NCBI RefSeq assembly: GCF_900312815.1
Contig: NZ_OMPE01000004.1
Coordinates: 248,001 to 312,000 of the forward strand
Direction: 5' to 3'
DNA: 64,000 bases
Source: Aquimarina sp. AU474
Lineage (GTDB): Bacteria > Bacteroidota > Bacteroidia > Flavobacteriales > Flavobacteriaceae
Part shown: piece by piece, positions 57,210 to 64,000 of the stretch
Numbering within the stretch: position 1 is the first letter of the stretch
Layout of the letters: each line of letters begins with the position of its first letter
The notes under the pieces: generated by a model
What the model saw: the letters and a program-made list of their open reading frames with translations, nothing else
What the model was told of the DNA's origin: nothing
Databases searched by the model: none
Position numbers and translations under genes: made by a program

Positions 57210-60200
57210 CTAACACTATGAATATGATAAAAAGGGTACTATTAGTTTTATGTTTATTATACTGTGGTGTGCAACAATTAACTGCACAGAACTTTCCAGT
57301 TCAGATCAATCCTATAGGTTCTAGACCTTACCCCAATAATTTATCGGCATTTGCCGCATCAACATCGGCAACCAACCCTTTACAATTACGTTTATTACTT
57401 ACAGATATTACTACCGGAAATCAAAGGCCGATTAATTTAAGAATTAGTGTTCGTGGTAATGGAATCAATGTAGCGAGTAATCCTGCTTTTATTCAGAACC
57501 AACAACTTACTCTTGATGCAGGAATTCCTTTAACATTAGGGGCAATAGATTTAGCTCCGTATTTCGAATTCCAAAATTTACTGGGGATATCACCAGATCA
57601 ATATGAGACCCCTTTAAGAGATGGAAGTTATGATTTTTGTTTTGAGGTTATTGACGCTCGTTCGGGAGTTCAAATTTCTGAAACCAAATGTGTAAACCTT
57701 CCAGTATCCCAGATAAACCCACCATTTTTAACATGGCCTATAAATGAATCAAAAATTACAGCCACCGATCCATCTCCACAAATTAATTTTAATTGGAGTC
57801 CTGCTTCTGGGGGGAATATAACAGGTGTAAAATATAAATTTAGATTAGTACAAATTCCTTTAGGAACTCAAGATATTCAAGGGTTCATGTTAGGTACTCA
57901 AGGGGGGAATAATTGTACATTTAATAATGATGATTATAGTGTAATATGTAGAGATAATATTATAGGAACTAGTCTCCCATATAACTGGAATGCTAATCCT
58001 CAAGATAATCCATTGCTCGAAGATCATATCTATGCTTGGCAAGTACAAGCATATGTAGATCAGGATGGTGAACAAATCAGTACGTTTTTCGAGAACTTTG
58101 GATTAAGTCAGGTATTCTGGTTTCGATATCAAACTCCTTGTATTGCACCAAATAATGTAGAAACTAAACAGGTCGGAGCTCGTACCGCAGCCATTGGATG
58201 GGATTTAGAAAGCACCCACATTGACTACATTATTAATTATAGAGAAAAAGGAGGTGATTCTAAATGGTATCCGATAACAACACCCAGAAATGCTACAGCT
58301 TTATCAAACCTTAAACCAGCAACGCGATATGAGTACAAAGTTGCTGGTAATTGTGATGCCGAAAATGTAGCGTATGGACAAGTAATGGAATTTGAAACCG
58401 TTACTGAAGATGTAGCAATGTATCAGGGGTGTGGTATAGAACCTAATCCTTATACCGTAGATCCTAATTCTCCCAATTTAGATAGAATATTTCCTGGTTT
58501 TGTAATTATAGCAGGTGATTTTCCGATTACAGTAACCAAACTAGAAAAAAATGATTCACCTTTTAAAGGATACGGATATGCCGGTATTCCGTGGTTAGGT
58601 TTACCCGTTGTTGCTGTTGAGTTTGAGGGAATCACAGTAAATTCAAAATTGCAATTAACCAGTGGGGTGATTACGACTACTTATGACCCTACTTTTAGTA
58701 ATTTTCCTGGATTTGATCCACCAGACGATCCAGGTGATCCAGGAGGTGGCACAGATCAGGATGTTACACATAATATTCCTGGGATTATTAGTAGTGTAGA
58801 CCCAAATACAGATCCAGGTACTCGTACGATTACTATTTATGGTGATAATGGCGAAGTTTTAGATGTGGTAACAATGCCAGAAGGTGATGCTACAGTCACA
58901 TTAGTAGATGAAGAGGGGAATACATGGGTTGTTGATTCTGAGGGTAATGTTCAAACACCCACAGATGGAGGACCAGGAAGTGATAATCCAGATGTACCTA
59001 CCGATGATCTTACAGCCGAAAATATTCAGGTTAATTTCTTGCCATCGGGATCATATGCATTTGATCAAATACCAAGTAGACAAACTGGTAATCTATTAAA
59101 TAATTCATCAAATAGTTATGTTGTAATCAAAGAAGCAGATAGCCTTACAGATTATTTTATACCCCATAAAGCAATACAGGCTAACAAGAATGATGAAATC
59201 ATAGCGACACTTCGAGTTACAGACGAATCGGATTTAAGTAATCTTACGTTTAAGAATGAGAATGATGTTAAAATAGACGCTACCATAGGTCAAGGTAATA
59301 CATTAGTTACTCTCTCGTTAAATGGAGCCAATAGCTTTAAAAGAGAGATGATTAAAGCAGTTGTATCCAAAGATGGGAAGGAAAAATTAGCAGGGCAATT
59401 TACATTGTGGCACTTGCCACGAATGACTCCAGTAAACATAACTATTGTCCCGGTTAACCTTAGTGAGGTTCCGAGTAAAGTTGCTATTCAAAAAGAATTA
59501 GATAATATTTTCAATCCTAGTTCGGTCAAAATAAACATCACAGTAAGTGATCGATTCTTTCCAGAATCTGGCTTATATAGAGAAAACGTAAAAATCTGGG
59601 ATACCGATGCAGTATCACCTAGGTATTCGTATGAACTACGTAAATTTTATATAGGAGAACTAGCAAAGAATAGACTTATAGAGCAAGATCAATACTATAT
59701 TTTTATTAGTGATGAGACTCCGGATATGGCGGTAACAGGTGCTATGCTGACCAAAAATCAATTCGGATTTATTTTTGAAGATCAAATTACGAATAGCAGT
59801 GCGGTTGGGTTTAAAAATAATTTAGGACAAATTATAGGGTATCATATTGGTAAGGGTATACTCGATTTACAAGATGCTACAGATTTGAGAGTAGATAAAG
59901 GATCCACCCAATGGCTTATGGATTCTGGCAGTACCGGTGTAAAATTACCACATATGCATTGGGATAAAATACATAAAGATTTTACTCCCTATAATTTCCC
60001 AAATCCAGATCAAGACGCATTATTTGATTTGCCAGAAGAAGAACAGTTTGCCAGTCTTAATTTCGGAAAAAATGGAAATGATACCTATACCTTTTTAAGC
60101 CCATCTCTAGAGGGGGTTATACTACCTCCTAAGGCAGGTAGAATAGAATTCTTTTATGGGTATAATGGAAGAGCTTCTCAAGGAGACTTCAAACAGTTTA

Positions 60201-63200
60201 TGGATTTTATTCCGGGCTCCTTAAAATCATTTGCTGTAGGTAATCAATTTTTTGAAGCAGATATAGAACGAGCTGGTGATGTTTGGGTCTTTAAAGGGTA
60301 TAAATCTGGAGATGAATATTATAAGTACGAGAAATATAGTATTGAAAGAGATGATGTTATATGGGGTAGTTTTGAAGATAGTCCAATAGTTCTTTTACAT
60401 GATAAATTAATAAAACTCAGTACTTCTGAAATAGATGTTCTTCCATATTCATACGATACTAAGAACCTCAAAACAGTATTTGATTTTCAGGCAAATGTGC
60501 AAGCACATAACAAACGTGAGAAGCTAAGTTCAAGTCAAAGAGTTGTGGTAAGAAATACGGTTACGCCGGTTACTCAAGGTGCAGTCGATTGGGCTTTTAA
60601 AAATAAGAATTTCGGACAGGGGCATTTGTTCGCATACTACAAAATCGCTGAGCTAAGAACGACTTTTCCTCATGTCCTTGATGAGAATATAAGAAGTGAA
60701 AGTACATATAACAAATGGCACTCAGTAGATGAAAGTTGTAAAGAAAAATTTGGTGCTCGAGGAGGACTTAGATCGAGGTTTATATCTCAATTATTACAGA
60801 AGCATTGTGACTGTGATATTCCTATAACAGGGCCTCAGGTAATAGCAACATTGGTCTGCGAAGACAAAGCTAATCCCACTAGCCCAAAACCAGAAACTCA
60901 ATACGATTACATTATCGATTTTTTGAGATTTATTAGAGATGATATTCAAGGAATAATTGGAGATGAGGTACAAGGTTTTTATGCAAAATTGTCTCCTCCA
61001 TATTCGACCGAGACTATTTATCAATACCTAGAAAATGTCTCTTTTGAAGAAATGACTCCTGCGCTTACTGCAGGTACAAAAAACGATTTAAAAAACCTTA
61101 ATTCGGATATAGTAATTCGTATTCTTTCGAGATATGCAGATAGTTTTATAACACAAGGAGGATCTTATGAAAATGATGAAGAGTTAGCGGTAGTTCGACT
61201 AATGGAAAATATAGATGTTCCTCAGGCAAAAGGAGTAATTCAGGGATTGCAGAGAGCAAATATTTATGATCCGGAAAAAATACTCTACAAACAACTTTTT
61301 GATAAGGTAGATGATAGCTTTTTAGGGTTTTTCAAAAACAATAGAAAAGCTTTTATTAACTCCCTAATTAGATTATGTTTTTTAGATAGAGAGTTTTATG
61401 ATGAGCAGTTATCAAAATATTTTAATGATTTCGAAAGGAGAAATTTTGTGCAACAATATAGAAATATTGTTCGAAGACTTGCAGAAGAAGGAATTCTTTT
61501 TAATGATTTCATATTAGCATTAGAAGCACAAAACTTAGAAGAAAATGAAGAAGGGTTTTTAAAATCACAATTTGGATACTTAGATATCGAAACTGATTAT
61601 AAAGAAACTACAGGAACATTCGACGCCACTCAAGTACTTAAACAAGGGATATCTCCAGGAGTACCGGTAAGTGCTTCTGTCGAAGGATTGACTCCTTTTG
61701 ATTTGGTTCGCTTTTCAGATAAAACTAGCCTTAGCATTATAGGAGACCCCAAGGCAAGTATCATGAACTACCCATTACCTGCAATAGTATTATTGTATTC
61801 GGATAATAAATTATTTAACCGTACTGTAGCGCAATCAATTAATACAACTATAGATGTAGCGTCACTTACACTGACTTTGGGTACTGCTAGTGTTGCAACA
61901 AGAGCAGGGCGATACGCACTTGCATGGAATATTTCTGACGATATAGCCTCATTAACCATTACGGGGTTAAGTGATCAAGTAAATAACCCTTATGTGCAAC
62001 AATTAAGTAATGCTTTAGCACTTAAAAGTCTACTTCAGATATCGCACTGGGGTTATGACAAAATTACAAACATTAAGGTAAGCGAGCATGCTTTGGATCC
62101 TCCAAAAGTACAAGATGTGGCTGATGATATTAATAGAATATCAACAGATTCGAATGAGTTATTAAGATCAATTGCCAATGATGATAGAGCCTATATCGCA
62201 ATAAACTACTATCTAAGAAGAGGGAAAATCGAAGCTATTGAGACGAACAATAGTGCGGTTTTGAGTAAAATCAATGAAAGCCTTAAGATTCTCAAGAAAG
62301 CAAGAAATGCTGCTGCTGCTTTACCGGTCGGAATAGTAGTAAAAGGGCAAGCTAAATTTGAATATTTTAAAGAGATAACATCTATCGCTGGTGCGTTTAG
62401 AGCTTTTTCGGTAAAAGAGTTAAGAGATGGAAAACGTGTTATTGTAAGAGAAAAAAGAGCAGGTACTTTTTGGCGAACTCAAGGCGAAAATCGTCAAGAT
62501 ATTGCGCAATACACCAGCAAAGATGGACTTTTTTACATACGACATAATCAGGAAAAGGGAGAACTCTTGTTTTTTGATGTAACAACAAAAAAAGCTATTA
62601 GTTGGTCAAAAGATAGAGATGAAGATAAGCTTTTCGATAAATTATTAAATAAGTATGCACATTTAAACAATGCAGAAAGAGAAGTTGCCGCTTACGAAGA
62701 GTTAATAGATAATCTTAAAAGGATAAATGGATATACCAACGAGAAAACAATATACCTCCCAGATGGTAATGTTTCTTTAAGCTTGGATAAAAACAATGTG
62801 ATTTTAGGAAAATGGAACCCTAATAGTATCCCTGGGATAAGTGGAGAAATAGGTACAGATGATATCCTCGAAAAGCTAACAATTTTTAAAAATTATTCCT
62901 TCGCAGATAAATCGCAAGAACTACGAAAAGGAGGGATAAATATGTTAAATCTCCCTGATGAAGTTATAGACTACAACACGTTCTTTAAAGAATTTAATCT
63001 ACCCTTTTTAAAATTTATAAAAGAAAATAAAGACAAAATTAGAATCATAATTGTCACTGATCCTAGAAAAAAAGATGTTTTAAGAGTATTTGAGGACGGT
63101 GTTCCTACCGATAAACTAACTGGGTTTGGAAAAGAGATTAAATACTTAATTGATAATGATATCAAAGAGGTACACTTTAGAGATGGTAGTATAATTAATT

Positions 63201-63763
63201 TAGCCAGTTTAGCCAATTTAGTTGATGTAGGGAGGAGGTTTACGACCACAGAGTTAGCTCTATTAAAAAGAGCAGATTTACCCGATTTTGTTGCAAATAA
63301 TCTTGATGATTTACTGTTGGCAGAAAATAGAACTGCTATTTGGGAGCTTACTAATGTTCCTTCTGGACAATTTAAAAGAGGTGACTTAATTGAAGAAATA
63401 TTCAATCAATGGGGTAATAAGTATGCAAATTATCAGAATCTAAATGATATCATTCCGAATTATAGAACTTTAGATTTTGATGGTGTTCTAGCTAATGTTA
63501 ATGAAGTTGTTTCCTTAAAAACATTTAAACCTATATCTAATAACACTTTAGGTAACTTTAAGACAGTACTAAAAAATAACGTCAGAAAATTAAATAATGA
63601 TGCAACTATAGGTGAAAATCATTCGGGAAAAGATAGGATACTTGATTTTACAATTGAAAATGGATTTTGGAGAAATAATCAATTAGACGATATTGACACA
63701 TATATTGATGACCTTCTGAATGATTTTCCGAACGTTGCCGATATTCGAATTTCAGAATTTTAA
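57206..63763 (+). CDS. giant secreted polymorphic toxin 2: TANFOR/FN3 front, degenerate zincin, nuclease-like tip
   Basis: This 2185-residue paralogue of the 18673 protein starts at ATG 57206, overlapping the barrel stop. The signal peptide ends QQLTAQN. A TANFOR-like region (APYFEFQNLLGI) and a fibronectin type III domain (YEYKVAGNCDAENV) follow, then the shared GYG/YDPTF module. The zincin site is lost: the aligned stretch reads YHIGKGILDLQD (residues 879-890) though QWLMDSG remains. Hydrophobic segments near 1530-1590 are kept. The tip is new: a region with VILGKWNPNSIPG, then a C-terminal domain with RGDLIEEIF (Glu2063), TLDFDG (Asp2090, Asp2092) and VVSLKT (Lys2105). This resembles PD-(D/E)xK-type endonuclease toxins; the fold assignment is tentative. 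Confidence 0.7.
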   Translation: MTNTMNMIKRVLLVLCLLYCGVQQLTAQNFPVQINPIGSRPYPNNLSAFAASTSATNPLQLRLLLTDITTGNQRPINLRISVRGNGINVASNPAFIQNQQLTLDAGIPLTLGAIDLAPYFEFQNLLGISPDQYETPLRDGSYDFCFEVIDARSGVQISETKCVNLPVSQINPPFLTWPINESKITATDPSPQINFNWSPASGGNITGVKYKFRLVQIPLGTQDIQGFMLGTQGGNNCTFNNDDYSVICRDNIIGTSLPYNWNANPQDNPLLEDHIYAWQVQAYVDQDGEQISTFFENFGLSQVFWFRYQTPCIAPNNVETKQVGARTAAIGWDLESTHIDYIINYREKGGDSKWYPITTPRNATALSNLKPATRYEYKVAGNCDAENVAYGQVMEFETVTEDVAMYQGCGIEPNPYTVDPNSPNLDRIFPGFVIIAGDFPITVTKLEKNDSPFKGYGYAGIPWLGLPVVAVEFEGITVNSKLQLTSGVITTTYDPTFSNFPGFDPPDDPGDPGGGTDQDVTHNIPGIISSVDPNTDPGTRTITIYGDNGEVLDVVTMPEGDATVTLVDEEGNTWVVDSEGNVQTPTDGGPGSDNPDVPTDDLTAENIQVNFLPSGSYAFDQIPSRQTGNLLNNSSNSYVVIKEADSLTDYFIPHKAIQANKNDEIIATLRVTDESDLSNLTFKNENDVKIDATIGQGNTLVTLSLNGANSFKREMIKAVVSKDGKEKLAGQFTLWHLPRMTPVNITIVPVNLSEVPSKVAIQKELDNIFNPSSVKINITVSDRFFPESGLYRENVKIWDTDAVSPRYSYELRKFYIGELAKNRLIEQDQYYIFISDETPDMAVTGAMLTKNQFGFIFEDQITNSSAVGFKNNLGQIIGYHIGKGILDLQDATDLRVDKGSTQWLMDSGSTGVKLPHMHWDKIHKDFTPYNFPNPDQDALFDLPEEEQFASLNFGKNGNDTYTFLSPSLEGVILPPKAGRIEFFYGYNGRASQGDFKQFMDFIPGSLKSFAVGNQFFEADIERAGDVWVFKGYKSGDEYYKYEKYSIERDDVIWGSFEDSPIVLLHDKLIKLSTSEIDVLPYSYDTKNLKTVFDFQANVQAHNKREKLSSSQRVVVRNTVTPVTQGAVDWAFKNKNFGQGHLFAYYKIAELRTTFPHVLDENIRSESTYNKWHSVDESCKEKFGARGGLRSRFISQLLQKHCDCDIPITGPQVIATLVCEDKANPTSPKPETQYDYIIDFLRFIRDDIQGIIGDEVQGFYAKLSPPYSTETIYQYLENVSFEEMTPALTAGTKNDLKNLNSDIVIRILSRYADSFITQGGSYENDEELAVVRLMENIDVPQAKGVIQGLQRANIYDPEKILYKQLFDKVDDSFLGFFKNNRKAFINSLIRLCFLDREFYDEQLSKYFNDFERRNFVQQYRNIVRRLAEEGILFNDFILALEAQNLEENEEGFLKSQFGYLDIETDYKETTGTFDATQVLKQGISPGVPVSASVEGLTPFDLVRFSDKTSLSIIGDPKASIMNYPLPAIVLLYSDNKLFNRTVAQSINTTIDVASLTLTLGTASVATRAGRYALAWNISDDIASLTITGLSDQVNNPYVQQLSNALALKSLLQISHWGYDKITNIKVSEHALDPPKVQDVADDINRISTDSNELLRSIANDDRAYIAINYYLRRGKIEAIETNNSAVLSKINESLKILKKARNAAAALPVGIVVKGQAKFEYFKEITSIAGAFRAFSVKELRDGKRVIVREKRAGTFWRTQGENRQDIAQYTSKDGLFYIRHNQEKGELLFFDVTTKKAISWSKDRDEDKLFDKLLNKYAHLNNAEREVAAYEELIDNLKRINGYTNEKTIYLPDGNVSLSLDKNNVILGKWNPNSIPGISGEIGTDDILEKLTIFKNYSFADKSQELRKGGINMLNLPDEVIDYNTFFKEFNLPFLKFIKENKDKIRIIIVTDPRKKDVLRVFEDGVPTDKLTGFGKEIKYLIDNDIKEVHFRDGSIINLASLANLVDVGRRFTTTELALLKRADLPDFVANNLDDLLLAENRTAIWELTNVPSGQFKRGDLIEEIFNQWGNKYANYQNLNDIIPNYRTLDFDGVLANVNEVVSLKTFKPISNNTLGNFKTVLKNNVRKLNNDATIGENHSGKDRILDFTIENGFWRNNQLDDIDTYIDDLLNDFPNVADIRISEF

Positions 63764-63766
63764 TTT

Positions 63767-64000
63767 ATGGATATGATTAATTTTAATATTAGAGTTTCAA
63801 ATAGTTTAACATTTGAAAATTTCATTTCGCTTTTAAAGGAAGTAGCGATCTCATATAACTCGAAAAAATTATCGTTTGAGTATACTTTAGAAGAGAAGTT
63901 ACTTGATGCCACTTTTATAGATTATTCCGCTTTTGAGAGTTTTTACAATAATGAAATGAGGTTTGATGTATTGAAACTTGAAAAAGGAAATAGCTTTATT
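63767..64000 (+). CDS. probable immunity gene of toxin 2 (3' end outside window)
   Basis: An ATG 3 bases after the toxin 2 stop opens a frame that stays open to the window end, 78 codons so far. It begins MDMINFNIRVSNSLTFENF and continues with LEEKLLDATFIDYSAFE. There is no signal peptide, and the protein does not resemble the immunity candidate of toxin 1. Position, cytoplasmic character and difference from the other pair fit an immunity protein for the toxin 2 nuclease tip. The family is not recognised and the end is missing. Confidence 0.55.
   Translation, partial: MDMINFNIRVSNSLTFENFISLLKEVAISYNSKKLSFEYTLEEKLLDATFIDYSAFESFYNNEMRFDVLKLEKGNSFI

Overview
The window comes from an AT-rich Bacteroidota genome, most likely a marine member of the Flavobacteriaceae (an Aquimarina-like genus is my guess from protein style only). 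The evidence is TonB-dependent receptors, a SprB-repeat protein ending in a type IX secretion (T9SS) sorting domain, PorT-like and HmuY-family proteins, a 3-keto-glycoside gene set, and promoters fitting the Bacteroidota TTG-N20-TAnnTTTG/TTCG pattern. I saw no tRNA, rRNA, CRISPR array or insertion sequence.

Bases 1-9400 are mostly housekeeping: the end of a TPR-tailed protein, a secreted phosphodiesterase, a three-gene acyl-CoA carboxylase operon with a perfect hairpin between its first two genes, a LysE-type exporter, a DUF1761 protein, a membrane-bound hydrolase and an acyltransferase-like protein. Bases 9600-16070 hold a sensory block. It has two tandem copies of a two-gene single-domain response-regulator module, then a TonB-dependent receptor whose 5' end looks frameshifted, overlapping a histidine kinase with a periplasmic YfiR-like domain.

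Bases 16186-40068 are the most interesting part. An outer-membrane barrel (827 aa) is followed by a 2098-aa secreted protein carrying a TANFOR/fibronectin-type front, an intact zincin motif, a candidate clan CD cysteine peptidase and a C-terminal DNA/RNA nuclease toxin domain. A likely immunity gene starts 3 bp later. Next come a PorT-like barrel, an unrecognised 1579-aa secreted protein, a fibronectin-type III protein and a 2174-aa SprB-repeat T9SS substrate. The barrel-plus-giant-toxin module recurs at 54768-64000 with a different nuclease tip, a degenerate zinc site and a different downstream immunity candidate that runs off the window. I infer a polymorphic toxin family with a co-inherited outer-membrane partner.

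Between the two toxin loci lie a heme uptake operon (TonB receptor, HmuY-like lipoprotein, DoxX-like protein, with a divergent DUF6607 gene) and an eight-gene minus-strand operon with a divergent AraC regulator. The operon encodes a GMC oxidoreductase, its small subunit, cytochrome c, two TIM-barrel isomerases, a Gfo/Idh/MocA oxidoreductase, a sugar/nucleoside permease and a DUF1080 protein. It fits oxidation of glycosides to 3-keto forms and their cleavage.
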